The notes under the pieces are model-generated. The model saw only the letters and a program-made list of their open reading frames with translations, was not told where the DNA came from and made no database searches. Below, in pieces: positions 8,534-16,534 of a stretch of 64,000 nt of DNA. Within the stretch, counting starts at the first letter, position 1. Every line of letters begins with the position of its first letter. This stretch comes from Shouchella patagoniensis (GTDB lineage: Bacteria; Bacillota; Bacilli; Bacillales; Bacillaceae_D), in NCBI RefSeq assembly GCF_002019705.1, contig NZ_KV917377.1:2230565-2294564 (forward strand), given 5' to 3'. Position numbers and translations under genes: made by a program.

Positions 8534-8574
8534 AAAAGACGAAAGCAACCGATCAACTTTGCTTTCGTCTTTTT
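8534..8574. terminator. Bidirectional intrinsic terminator
   Basis: Arms AAAAGACGAAAGCAA and TTGCTTTCGTCTTTT are flanked by A and T runs. The hairpin can end both the rightward small membrane gene and the leftward amidase operon. Confidence 0.75.
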
Positions 8575-8583
8575 CTTTATTCC

Positions 8584-9483
8584 CTAATCCCCTTCTGCGA
8601 TGAGCTTCAGCAAACGCATATTCTGCTTCCCTGTTCCCCTGTATCCACTTATTCCATAGACACGCGCGAGCCTTTCGCGATTAACATAACTCGAATTCAT
8701 CCCTGCTCGTTTCATATAATCCACGATTCCCTCACCTTTCCTCGGTGTCGGTCGTTTTTTCGGCGCTTGCTTCCCCGTCTCTTTTTGTAGCAGTCCAAGT
8801 AGCGTCTCGTTCTGTGCCGCCGTCCCTCGGTAGCTAACAATCCCCTTTTCCCCAGCTAGCTTGGCTCTGCTTTCATAGCTTGAATTCATGCCCTGTGCCT
8901 TCATCCAATCAACGATGCTCGTGCCCGGAGATGCCTCGCCCGCGCGCTTAGCCGATTCCGGCAGGGCGTCTTTGCCTTCCTTTTTCTTCGCTCCTTGGTC
9001 TTGTTTCACTTGCGTGATAAGTGCGTGAAAGGCGTTGATTCCACCTGCGGCAAGGATAAATCGAGGGCAGTTTTTGCCACTCCACTGTTGGTGTGTGACG
9101 ACGTTGCGCAGTGGAATGTCGTATTTCTCTTGTAAGAGGAGGACAAGCATAGCTGCGTTCCGCCTTGTTTTCTCAAAGTCACTCCCTTTGTTCACGCATA
9201 GTTCGATGCCGATCGATTGCCTGTTGCCCATCCCGTCTCTTCCGTCACCCGCATACCATCCGTTTTCATTTGTAGGCAAATGCTGATACGCGATGTCTTG
9301 ATCGTCAACGGTATAATGCCAACTTACCGCAGTTGTTGACAACTTCAAGTAGCGGGCATGCATCCGAGCCGTTGCGCCTTCTTTCTCGTTTCCGGTTTCA
9401 TGGATCGTTATATACAGAGGGGTCATTGGAAAACTTGGACGGTTTCGATGTGTAATCGGGACATAATCTTTGACGATGTTCAT
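8584..9483 (-). CDS. Phage-type N-acetylmuramoyl-L-alanine amidase with two wall-binding repeats
   Basis: Residues 1-150 form an Amidase_2 domain: YITIHETGN contains the first zinc His, followed by SWHYTVDD, and THQQWSGKNCPR near the end carries the last ligand region. Two repeats of about 48 residues follow (about 190-240 and 251-298), each of the form (G/S)IVDxMKxxGMNSSYxxRxxLAxxxGIxxYRGT. This is a C-terminal module type seen in Bacillus phage endolysins and presumed to bind the wall. There is no signal peptide, as expected for an endolysin that needs a holin. No classical holin is nearby, but a YvrJ gene sits directly upstream. Confidence 0.88.
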   Translation of the reverse strand: MNIVKDYVPITHRNRPSFPMTPLYITIHETGNEKEGATARMHARYLKLSTTAVSWHYTVDDQDIAYQHLPTNENGWYAGDGRDGMGNRQSIGIELCVNKGSDFEKTRRNAAMLVLLLQEKYDIPLRNVVTHQQWSGKNCPRFILAAGGINAFHALITQVKQDQGAKKKEGKDALPESAKRAGEASPGTSIVDWMKAQGMNSSYESRAKLAGEKGIVSYRGTAAQNETLLGLLQKETGKQAPKKRPTPRKGEGIVDYMKRAGMNSSYVNRERLARVYGISGYRGTGKQNMRLLKLIAEGD

Positions 9484-9625
9484 ACCTGTGCCCCCACTCC
9501 CTGTCGATCACTTATTCTGCTAAAGTCACTTTATGGTTCCAATCGTTTGCCTTTCACCGAAGCAGCCCCGTCCCCTGCTTCGTCTCAACACCCACCCACG
9601 AATCAAGCCTTTGCGTTGCCATTTT

Positions 9626-9778
9626 TCACTCCTTGTTCCGTTCGTTTTCAATGACATGCGCCAACCCAGCAATCGATTGCTGCAATTCTTTTACAACCGG
9701 TTCTAGCCGCACAAGCAAGTAGGAAGCGACTGCGATTGGAAAGCCAACGTTTGAGACAAGCGTGACCCAATCTTCCAT
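9626..9778 (-). CDS. YvrJ-family small membrane protein (50 aa)
   Basis: Fifty residues with the YvrJ pattern: VTLVSNVGFPIAVASYLLVR is one membrane-spanning segment, followed by an amphipathic basic/acidic tail. AAAGGGTGAGGAC precedes the ATG. YvrJ genes commonly sit with DUF1659, DUF2922 and amidase genes, as here. The role is unknown and a holin-like function is only a guess. A second YvrJ gene beside an amidase occurs at 40411-40575. Confidence 0.78.
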   Translation of the reverse strand: MEDWVTLVSNVGFPIAVASYLLVRLEPVVKELQQSIAGLAHVIENERNKE

Positions 9779-9851
9779 CTGTCCTCACCCTTTCTGTTTG
9801 ATAGGCGGCGGCTTCAGAAGAAGCCGCCTTAAAGTTGTCTTACAAAAACCT

Positions 9852-10070
9852 CTAAACCGCAATCGTCTCAACCGCTCTTGTCACGATTCGCGCATCCACT
9901 TTTGATGCAATCATGGAGGCGTTGCCGTAAAAGACGTTTTGTTCAAGGAGTGTATCCATCGCCTGGCTAACTTCTTCTTCGGTCAAATTGTCTTTTGGCG
10001 CAGGTACACGGAACGTAATCAATTGGCCTTCGTCTGTACGAAAGCGGAGTTCAAGCGTCATTTCATTCAT
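9852..10070 (-). CDS. DUF2922 protein
   Basis: The 72-residue product matches the DUF2922 layout: LELRFRTDEGQLITFRVPAPKDNLTEEEV, then MDTLLEQNVF, and a C-terminal VDARIVTRAVETI strand. The start is ATG 10070, just after GAAAGGAGGG. The function is unknown. It is part of the conserved DUF1659-DUF2922-YvrJ-amidase series, all leftward. Confidence 0.8.
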   Translation of the reverse strand: MNEMTLELRFRTDEGQLITFRVPAPKDNLTEEEVSQAMDTLLEQNVFYGNASMIASKVDARIVTRAVETIAV

Positions 10071-10103
10071 CAATATCCCTCCTTTCCACGTACGAAGATT
10101 GAC

Positions 10104-10331
10104 TTAACTGTTTGGGCTCGGACGCAAATAACTGTTTTCCGTTAGCGTTATCTCACCAAGTTCCAAGTTGCATAGATTGGCAAACGTTGTTGCGACTACA
10201 TAGAGTGCATCAATATCGGCGTCCGGTTTGACATTAAAACCAAAACGGCGAAACAAAGGATTGCCTGAGTCGGTGAAGCCATTCTCCATCGCCATCGTTA
10301 GACGCTGGGAGTAGGGTTGTTTTCTAGCCAT
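10104..10331 (-). CDS. DUF1659 protein
   Basis: The 75-residue product has the DUF1659 core, NPLFRRFGFNVKPDADIDALYVVA, and a short beta-type C-terminus. AGAGGAGG lies upstream of the ATG. The function is unknown and it is usually paired with DUF2922. It is the first gene of the four-gene distal block and follows the terminator at 10415-10443. Confidence 0.8.
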   Translation of the reverse strand: MARKQPYSQRLTMAMENGFTDSGNPLFRRFGFNVKPDADIDALYVVATTFANLCNLELGEITLTENSYLRPSPNS

Positions 10332-10414
10332 TGACCTGCCTCCTCTCTTCAGAAATTAGGGTGACAGCTTGGACAATCACGGCCGGTGATGGTGCGCAAG
10401 CTGCCTATGAAATT

Positions 10415-10443
10415 GAAAAAAGCCCGTGGGTCCCCCACCGGCT
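10415..10443 (-). terminator. Intrinsic terminator between the replication and lysis halves of the block
   Basis: On the minus strand, AGCCGGTGGG pairs with CCCACGGGCT and is followed by TTTTTC. It would end transcripts from 10542-10871 and upstream genes, implying that the DUF1659 group has its own promoter or depends on read-through. Confidence 0.7.
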
Positions 10444-10541
10444 AAGACGAGCATAGCACGGTGAAAAAGAGACGCGCAAGTTATTTTTCTGATTAGAAGG
10501 AATGTTGCAAATACAGAAGTAACTCCTTTACCTCACACCAC

Positions 10542-10871
10542 CTAAAGACGAAACGATCGCTGTACTACTTCATCCCCCGTTCTTTCCTCTCCACACACTT
10601 CCTCCTCTTGCGTGCGATCCTCCTCTGCGAGAGTGAAAAGCGATAGCTGCGCCGACTTGATCGACACCTCAATCAAATCTTCTGGACGAAAATGATGCAC
10701 CGCCGCGACATTCGTTTCAGCCATATCGATGTCACTTAACACGATGTGTATTTCTTTATGCCACCGTTCCTTCCCGGTGCGATCAATGATATTGATCTTC
10801 TTCACGATCCCTCTAAGCTCACAGCAATCCAACTTAAACCAACTCCAATCGAATGCTTTTCGCTTTGCCAT
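10542..10871 (-). CDS. Unknown phage-block protein (109 aa)
   Basis: The 109-residue product begins MAKRKAFDWSWFKLDCCELRG, then has a beta-rich region (IVKKINIIDRTGKERWHKEIHIVLSD) and a strongly acidic tail. It somewhat recalls the short YolD-like regulators in layout, but I do not see enough to assign it. Its start overlaps the end of the Amidase_3 gene by 38 bases, so translation is probably coupled. Confidence 0.6.
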   Translation of the reverse strand: MAKRKAFDWSWFKLDCCELRGIVKKINIIDRTGKERWHKEIHIVLSDIDMAETNVAAVHHFRPEDLIEVSIKSAQLSLFTLAEEDRTQEEEVCGEERTGDEVVQRSFRL

Positions 10872-11508
10872 AATGAGTCGTTACTTCGCGTACTAAGGAA
10901 TCAACCTCTTGATACGCACCTACCGGATGACCATTAATATGAACACGGTACATCGGCACATCTTCCATCTCCGAATCAAGCTCGAGCGCCTTGATAATGC
11001 CATCGGCATGACTCAACGCCATCATCTGAATCACACGACGATCTCTTAACCTCCTCGCTTCTTCATGGTTGTCGATAAACACACTTTTTGTGAGCACCGC
11101 CGGCATCTTCGCTTGATGCAACTGACCTAAGACGCCCTCCTTTAAACCAAAGTCGTTCACCTTCAGTCTTTTTGTCACTTCACGATGAATCATGACTTGC
11201 ATCTGTTTTGTTTCTTGACTTGCCTCATGGTACACATAAGACTCAAAGCCCCTTTCACTTCCTGCATTTACGTGAATACTGACGTATAAATCGCTGTTCC
11301 ACTCATTTGCCATGCGAATTCGTGCATCCTCTGATAAAAAACGATCCACTTCCCGCGTTAGCATCACTTCAACAGGAAAACCCATTAACGCATCTGCCGT
11401 TGCTTTCGCCACAAGCAGCGTCACGTCTTTTTCTCTCACACCAAAACCCGTATCGCCAACATCACTTCCACCATGACTTGGATCAAGAATTACCCGTTTC
11501 ATTTCCAC
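10834..11508 (-). CDS. Amidase_3-like protein, probably catalytically altered
   Basis: The 224-residue protein has the Amidase_3 fold markers: DPSHGG (His12), REKDV (Glu26) and VSIHVNA (His79), which are the zinc ligands. In active members the segment near residue 140 reads L-x-E-x-x-F-I-x-N. Here it is PAVLTKSVFIDN, with Lys141 where the catalytic Glu belongs. The last 50 residues (PMYRVHINGHPVGAYQEVDS) look like a small sporulation-related-type beta domain. GTG 11508 has GGAGG at 8 bases. There is no signal peptide. It may be a wall-binding protein or a lysin that has lost activity. Confidence 0.75.
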   Translation of the reverse strand: MEMKRVILDPSHGGSDVGDTGFGVREKDVTLLVAKATADALMGFPVEVMLTREVDRFLSEDARIRMANEWNSDLYVSIHVNAGSERGFESYVYHEASQETKQMQVMIHREVTKRLKVNDFGLKEGVLGQLHQAKMPAVLTKSVFIDNHEEARRLRDRRVIQMMALSHADGIIKALELDSEMEDVPMYRVHINGHPVGAYQEVDSLVREVTTHYGKAKSIRLELV

Positions 11509-12340
11509 CTGCTTGTCCTCCTTTTTTTCGATACCTGAAGTCAGGTCCGTCGATTCGTAACAGTGTCGATTGATAAATCAATCGCGAGTAATTACGATCT
11601 CCGATTTCTTTATGCAATTGTTCGGCTCCATAGTTGGTTGTATAGATCGTCGCTTTTCCAAGCCTTGCATCAATGATTTCAAACAACTTACTAACTGCCC
11701 AGCCATTGCCATCGTCTTTTTTATACTCAGAGCCGATGTCATCAAGCACCAATAGCGCTATTGATTTTAATCGCTGCAACAATTCATACTCACTTTTCTT
11801 ACTGGCCCGGTCGTATGAGGACTTAATGACCGTTAATAACTGGGGAACGGTTATAAAAAGCCCACTAAAACCTTTATTAATCAACTCTTTTGTCATCGCT
11901 CGCGCAAGGTGACTTTTGCCAACGCCTGTCCCACCGCTAAAGAGAATGCCCCGCGCTTGTTTTCGGTTAAATTCACGGGTGTAACGGTAGCTTAAGGCGA
12001 GCGCATCGGCTTGTGTTTTTGTCTGCGGTACATACGTTTCAAGCGTCGCATGGCGCAAATCTTCGTTCACTAAACTAAACTCGTCAAAGAAATCTTGATT
12101 GCCTTTGACTTTAAGCGCATGCTTCCTCGCTTGAACCATACGCGCAAGCGCCAAATCTTCGCATTTACAACCAAGCATTTCTTTGCTTTCGTAGCCTTTA
12201 TTTGGTCCTATTTGCAACACGGTTTGGTAGACCGATACCTCTTGCTCACACCCTTGGCACTGATACCTTTCAAGCAACGTTTCATCAGAATACTGCTTCC
12301 GGATATTGCTCAACAATAGACTTCCAGCTTTCTGCAACAC
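11483..12340 (-). CDS. DnaC/DnaI-type helicase-loader ATPase
   Basis: The 285-residue protein begins with a Cys-bearing segment (YQCQGCEQE... CKCEDL), a possible zinc site of the DnaI/phage type, followed by an AAA+ domain. Walker A is GGTGVGKSHL (about 147-156) and Walker B is ALLVLDDIGSE. TTNYG follows, and NYSRLI carries the arginine-finger region. It loads the replicative helicase at phage or plasmid origins. The 5' end overlaps the DnaD-like gene by 56 bases if TTG 12340 is used. Internal TTG codons near 12316 would shorten the overlap. Confidence 0.85.
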   Translation of the reverse strand: MLQKAGSLLLSNIRKQYSDETLLERYQCQGCEQEVSVYQTVLQIGPNKGYESKEMLGCKCEDLALARMVQARKHALKVKGNQDFFDEFSLVNEDLRHATLETYVPQTKTQADALALSYRYTREFNRKQARGILFSGGTGVGKSHLARAMTKELINKGFSGLFITVPQLLTVIKSSYDRASKKSEYELLQRLKSIALLVLDDIGSEYKKDDGNGWAVSKLFEIIDARLGKATIYTTNYGAEQLHKEIGDRNYSRLIYQSTLLRIDGPDFRYRKKGGQAGGNETGNS

Positions 12341-13172
12341 GGCGCTCTTCCTCCCTTTTCTGGCTTTTGCCTTTCTTTTGTTTACGCTTCCATTTCATCT
12401 GTTGCCATTCATCTTGTTCACGCGTTACCTCAGCCATTGTTTGAATGCCTTTTGCTTTCCACGATTTCAACACGCCCCACACATAGTTAAAGCTAGGAGT
12501 TGGCGCTGATGCAGCGAGTTCAATCGCTTTTTCCACCATCGCTCGATTTTCCAAAAAACAAGGCTCCTCTAACCACGCATCAAGCTCCGCCAATGAAGCT
12601 TTCGCGACTTGGGTAAAACCCGCCCGGTCCAATGCCGATTTCAGCGACGTTGTTGTTGTTGTTGTTTTGTTTTTATGTTCTTTAAGATCAAGTTCTTTTA
12701 AACAACTGTTTTTAAGACGCGTTTGAATGCCAGTGCGTACGACAGGTTGTGCGATCGTTTGGTTCACACGTTTTTCCATCGTTGCTTGGACCATGTCAAC
12801 GCGAGGCTGGGCAACGGTTTCCATTGCATTTTCGCTTGGACGTGAGACCGATTCGACGACCGTTTCTTGTGCCATTTGTGCATGCGAATCATCCACACAC
12901 TCCGCTTCTGTTAACAACGTATAAAAGGCTGCTTTTTTCGCACATGGCTCAAATTGGATTAACCCCGCCTCTACAAGTTCCCCGCGACAACGATAGAGCG
13001 TTGACCGACAGATGCCACAGGTTGCAAGTAAATTAGCAGTTGGCCAAGCGAATGCGGCCGCGTCTCTAACACACGCTTGGTACAACAACGCCTCATAAAG
13101 CACAATCGCACTCTTTGAAAACGTCTGCCGTTGCTGCGCGATGACAAATTGCACATAAAGTTCCTGAAACAT
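12285..13172 (-). CDS. DnaD-like phage replication initiation protein
   Basis: The 295-residue protein has an N-terminal winged helix (about 1-95, with SKSAIVLYEALLYQA and ICRSTLYRCRGELVEAGLI). A long Gln/Val/Thr-rich linker includes six Thr encoded by a GTT tract (12649-12666). A helical C-terminal part contains FNYVWGVLKSWKAKGI, which matches the DnaD C-terminal DNA-binding motif, and a very basic tail follows. It should recruit the loader encoded downstream. GGAGGGGT precedes the ATG. The first 100 residues resemble the stand-alone protein at 15823-16122. Confidence 0.8.
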   Translation of the reverse strand: MFQELYVQFVIAQQRQTFSKSAIVLYEALLYQACVRDAAAFAWPTANLLATCGICRSTLYRCRGELVEAGLIQFEPCAKKAAFYTLLTEAECVDDSHAQMAQETVVESVSRPSENAMETVAQPRVDMVQATMEKRVNQTIAQPVVRTGIQTRLKNSCLKELDLKEHKNKTTTTTTSLKSALDRAGFTQVAKASLAELDAWLEEPCFLENRAMVEKAIELAASAPTPSFNYVWGVLKSWKAKGIQTMAEVTREQDEWQQMKWKRKQKKGKSQKREEERRVAESWKSIVEQYPEAVF

Positions 13173-13190
13173 GGCGACCCCTCCATTCTT

Positions 13191-13442
13191 TCAACTTACA
13201 CGATAGTAATAAGCAAACAACTCTTCTACTCGCACTTGAAACAATTCAGCCAAAGCCAGCTCCTTGTCCCAACCACAACGTTCCACATTCCTCTCAATTC
13301 GCGAGTACAGCGATTGACTACAACCAATCGCTTCGGCTACTTCTTTTTGCGATAGCTTATGACGTCTGCGCAAGTAAATCAGCAATTCATTTCGTTCTGT
13401 TGATCGCCGCTTACGCCTTCCTCTGATACGAGGCCTTTTCAT
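13191..13442 (-). CDS. XRE-type helix-turn-helix regulator
   Basis: The 83-residue product (ATG 13442, with GGAGG at 8 bases) has a very basic start (MKRPRIRGRRKRRS), then a Cro/CI helix-turn-helix: HKLSQKEVAEAIGCSQSLYSRIE. It is the first gene of the leftward phage-derived block and lies 18 bases before the DnaD-like gene. It could control the block. No second, divergent repressor is present. Confidence 0.8.
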   Translation of the reverse strand: MKRPRIRGRRKRRSTERNELLIYLRRRHKLSQKEVAEAIGCSQSLYSRIERNVERCGWDKELALAELFQVRVEELFAYYYRVS

Positions 13443-13451
13443 CTGTCCCAC

Positions 13452-13970
13452 CTCCCTTCTATTCGCTTCACTAGCGGTATGACAAAAATATAGCTTGTCC
13501 GAAAACGCATATCTAGCGTTTTTTTTGCTTCTAATTTCGACCTATACAGTTCTAATTCCGAAGAGTGAACACGTATAACCCTTGTTCCACAAGCGATTGA
13601 CGTCCCTTATAAAAATGCTTATAAAACCAAAACTAGAGATGTTGGGAAATAATCAACCTGCTAAAACGCACGAAAAAAAGCGAACAAAGGCGGGATAGTT
13701 TTTAAAGCGATGTGTCATCATACATATTGCTTTTTTATTTGTTTTCAAAAAAGGGAAATTAATTTCTGAATAAAGAAATACTCCAATTGAATATAGTTAT
13801 CCAATTGGAGTATTTGTAGTTTAAATAGTCAAGAAAAGTGAGTGAGTTATGAAAGGATATCTTTAAAATATGAAACTGATCGTTTCTCCTCAGTATTGGT
13901 TAAAAATCATTCGTATCCTTTTAACTTTATTTCTTTACTCTCGGCCATACAGGTCGTTGAACATATTTAG
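13452..13970. other. Gene-free stretch of 519 bases with one hairpin
   Basis: No credible coding frame is visible. The left part should hold the promoter of the phage block. The only clear structure is a perfect inverted repeat, AAATACTCCAATTG (13776-13789) and its complement (13802-13815), which looks like a terminator for the leftward erm relic or a relic itself. Confidence 0.6.
13776..13815. terminator. Inverted repeat, probable terminator
   Basis: Fourteen-base perfect arms with a 12-base loop, AAATA on one side and TATTT on the other, so it could work in either direction. It lies 155 bases downstream of the erm relic. Confidence 0.5.
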
Positions 13971-14637
13971 TCATCGTATTGAAAACACCCCCCACTGAGT
14001 AGCTGTTAGTAACCCTATTGGTGTTTCATTCGTAACACTCAAATTTCTTCTTAAATGTTTCAACTGTTGAGGAGTAAATATCCCTTTTAATGCAATACCA
14101 ATAGTAGCCTTGGGTTGTTTTAGGGCATATTGTGCCAGACCAAGGAAAACTGAATAATCCTTGTTTGGTATTATTTGCTCTTTCTTTCTAGTTATTGTGA
14201 TCATCGCGGAATCTACTTTGGGCGGCTGAGAAAAGTTGCTTCTGGATATGCTTCTGACGTAACATATATCAAACCACATTCTCCACGATAAGACATAATA
14301 GTCTTTGACTGACTTTGAAGTAAAGCGTTTTGCCGCCCCTTTTTCCATAACAATAACCCCGTATTGAAAACCGCTTGAAGGTTTATTTAAAAGCATTTTC
14401 ATAATGGGTGTTGTAATAGAGTAAGGAATATTTGACACAACGAGTTAAAGCTCCTTTTCCAGCTCCTAACTCTAAAACAGTGTCTTTTTGACTTATTTTT
14501 GCTCTATCGACAATTTCATTAAGCAGCCTTTTATTATGCATTAAATGTTGCCCTGAAAAATTAGGTGGTTCCCCAAGTCTCCATTTTCCCCCATGATACT
14601 TATTCATTTTTTGGTCATATCTTCTCTTCCTTCCCAA
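13971..14637 (-). pseudogene. erm rRNA adenine-N6 methyltransferase with an internal deletion
   Basis: The 5' part encodes the Erm N-terminus with [18 protein letters not shown] and the SAM motif [11 protein letters not shown]. The next part, in another frame, resumes at [17 protein letters not shown], the Erm catalytic N-I-P-Y motif. It continues through [16 protein letters not shown] and PPKVDSAM to the C-terminus. Roughly 70 residues between motif I and NIPY are missing, and the frame changes at the junction (about 14440). The parts resemble the Bacillus ErmD/Erm34 type. The deletion removes part of the SAM-binding fold, so it should not give macrolide resistance. Confidence 0.82.
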
Positions 14638-14639
14638 AT

Positions 14640-14670
14640 TAAAAAATCACAGGTAATCTGCCTGTGATTT
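14640..14670 (-). promoter_or_regulatory. Terminator-like hairpin in the erm leader (possible attenuator)
   Basis: On the minus strand, AAATCACAGG and CCTGTGATTT flank a 7-base loop, followed by TTTTAA, just before the erm ribosome-binding site. An intrinsic terminator directly ahead of a resistance gene is typical of ribosome-mediated attenuation. No leader peptide was identified with confidence. Confidence 0.5.
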
Positions 14671-14903
14671 AGAATAAAGGGAAGATGCCCCATCCTTATT
14701 AAGTTAGGGGTTACTGGAAGCCGTTAGCAAACAAACCTTCCTTTTTTGGAACATAAGAAGGTACATTAGACAAAAATAAAGAAAGGCAGAACAATCCACC
14801 TTTCTAAACATTTCATTTTTTTCACTATCGTTGTTCACTGCTCAAAGATAGTATAAGAAATTCACATGAAGGGGTGATCCTTCCATACCAAAACCTCCCC
14901 ACT

Positions 14904-14918
14904 TGAGAATCGTTATCA
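14904..14918. promoter_or_regulatory. Fur box
   Basis: TGAGAATCGTTATCA fits the 7-1-7 Fur consensus TGATAATNATTATCA with two differences. It lies 54 bases before the reductase start at 14972 and predicts derepression under iron limitation. Confidence 0.7.
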
Positions 14919-14971
14919 TTTGTTATATAGTAGGTAGTAACATACATCTAATGGAGTCAGGAGGATTTAGT

Positions 14972-15685
14972 ATGCAAATATACTGGACTAAAATAAATAA
15001 GATTATTGAAGAAACGCCTGAGGTGAAAACGTACCTGCTCGACTGTCCGGAAGGCTTTTCATGGGAAGAAGGTTCTCATACCCACTTCGCACTTGAAGGG
15101 TTTAATGCCGGAGATAAACCCAACCGTAGCCTGATTCGCCATATGTCCATCTCCACTTTACCGTACGAAAAGTCAATCGGTATCACAACACGCATCAAAG
15201 AGCAGTGCTCTGAGTTTAAAACGATTTTAAGAAATCTCGGGGTCGGCGATGAAGTTGCATTATTTAAAACGCATTCCAATGTACCACTTAAACGAGAAGA
15301 CAAAAATGTGTACCTGTTGTCATCAGGTGTCGGCTTGGCAACGTTCAGACCGCTTGTCCTTGATTATTTCGAACGTGTAGACAATGTCAGTCACATTCAT
15401 TCCTTGAACATCGATTCATCAAACGATTTCTTATTCACGCCTATTTTTGAATCCGCACCTGACAAGAAGTTCACTTCACAGTTCGTCGATAACCGTAACG
15501 ACTACTATGAAGAAGTGAAAAATCTTGCTTCAGACAAAGATGGATTGTTCTATGTTGTTGGCAGTGATGAATTCCTCAAGCAGAACATTGACGTATTGCG
15601 TGAGCAGGGCATCAAGCCAGAACAGATTATGCTCGACAAGCATGAACAACAACTGCCTACCTTCTTATCACCTGAGTTTATTTAA
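14972..15685 (+). CDS. FAD/NAD(P)-dependent ferredoxin-reductase-like oxidoreductase, iron-regulated
   Basis: ATG 14972 follows CAGGAGGA, giving 237 residues. The frame is open further upstream but crosses the Fur box. The first 100 residues form a flavin-binding barrel (RHMSISTLPYE resembles the RxYS-type FAD motif). The rest forms an NAD(P)-binding domain with SSGVGLATFRPLVL and a C-terminal YVVGSDEFL. No iron-sulphur cluster domain is present. The Fur box suggests reduction of ferric siderophores or another iron-starvation role in the cytoplasm. It is a single-gene unit ending at the 15789-15815 terminator. Confidence 0.8.
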   Translation: MQIYWTKINKIIEETPEVKTYLLDCPEGFSWEEGSHTHFALEGFNAGDKPNRSLIRHMSISTLPYEKSIGITTRIKEQCSEFKTILRNLGVGDEVALFKTHSNVPLKREDKNVYLLSSGVGLATFRPLVLDYFERVDNVSHIHSLNIDSSNDFLFTPIFESAPDKKFTSQFVDNRNDYYEEVKNLASDKDGLFYVVGSDEFLKQNIDVLREQGIKPEQIMLDKHEQQLPTFLSPEFI

Positions 15686-15788
15686 GCGAAACACTTTATT
15701 TCCTTGCTACACATTCTCCCAGACTCACGGAAAAGACCAATTAAGCGTACACGTTACACATGTCAGACTGATTGACCTAAGTGATTCG

Positions 15789-15815
15789 AAACCAGCTCTA
15801 ATCGAGCTGGTTTTT
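15789..15815. terminator. Bidirectional terminator
   Basis: Arms AAACCAGCT and AGCTGGTTT followed by TTTCTTTT. It serves the rightward reductase gene and can also end the leftward gene at 15823. Confidence 0.75.
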
Positions 15816-15822
15816 CTTTTAT

Positions 15823-16122
15823 TCAATTCGACATACGCTCTTGTTCATTTCCGGGCACATGTAGTGTGTAAATAATTCGACTGCTTCCTTGGATCGATTG
15901 ATACTCAATCAATCCTGCATCTTTTAATTGGTTGCGCAAAATGTAATAGCGTGCTTTTTTAATGCCTCCATGCTTGACCACTTCACAATTGGTCCACTCA
16001 AACGTAAATTTCCCTACTTGTAACGCCCGCAATAAAAGCGGGTCCCACAAACGCCTTACGTCTTTTGAAAACATCTCATCGTTATACATCTCAATAAATG
16101 TATTGTGCATTTCCCTATACAT
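15823..16122 (-). CDS. Stand-alone winged-helix protein, paralogue of the DnaD-like N-terminus
   Basis: Using ATG 16122 (GGAGGGTCGTT upstream) the product is 99 residues: MYREMHNTFIEMYNDEMF, a helical core, a recognition region with ILRNQLKDAGLIEYQ and a wing ending IIYTLHV. It aligns in layout with residues 1-95 of the replication protein at 12285-13172. The two genes also share the sequence around their starts (TGGAGGG-TCG-ATG). No C-terminal DnaD domain follows. It may be a regulator or a leftover replication fragment. Confidence 0.6.
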   Translation of the reverse strand: MYREMHNTFIEMYNDEMFSKDVRRLWDPLLLRALQVGKFTFEWTNCEVVKHGGIKKARYYILRNQLKDAGLIEYQSIQGSSRIIYTLHVPGNEQERMSN

Positions 16123-16534
16123 AACGACCCTCCATTCTGATAGATAAATGGCTGAGGCGACATGGCAACAATGTTGAAAACAACAGCAATGAAGTGTAAA
16201 CGAAGGTGGTGAGTGTTGATGTCTAAACAGAGAAGTGATCATGCAGTAAAAAGCAAAAAACCATTCCGACAAACGATACGTATGAGACCGATCCTTTTTT
16301 CGATATGCATTCCCCCTTTTACTGATTATTCTTTATCAATCATAGTAATAATTCATCATTTTTTATGTAATTCCTTCTTTATTAAAGGGTATTTTAGACT
16401 ATTTTCTTACATATTGCATGAAGAGGGCACCAAGACTTCGACATAAAATTCGTTTTTTCTTTTAGAAAATCGATTCGTTTCCTCTTTTACTAACGGAAAG
16501 CAAATGATATACGAAAAACGGAAGGATGAAGCGC
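16123..16534. other. Divergent intergenic region of 412 bases
   Basis: It lies between the leftward winged-helix gene and the rightward beta-helix gene and should hold both promoters. A weak rightward reading frame (ATG 16219 after AGGTGGTGAG, 75 codons) has an odd, Ile/Phe-rich composition and no family similarity, so it is not called as a gene. Confidence 0.4.

Noticed and set aside
12749-13036. Rightward frames of 65-95 codons inside the DnaD-like gene
   Set aside because: Antisense shadows without ribosome-binding sites; the leftward gene has coherent domains and overlaps its neighbours in operon style.
16219-16446. A 75-codon rightward frame with a moderate ribosome-binding site
   Set aside because: Composition is irregular (Ile/Phe-rich middle), there is no family similarity, and it fills a divergent promoter region, so it was not called as a gene.
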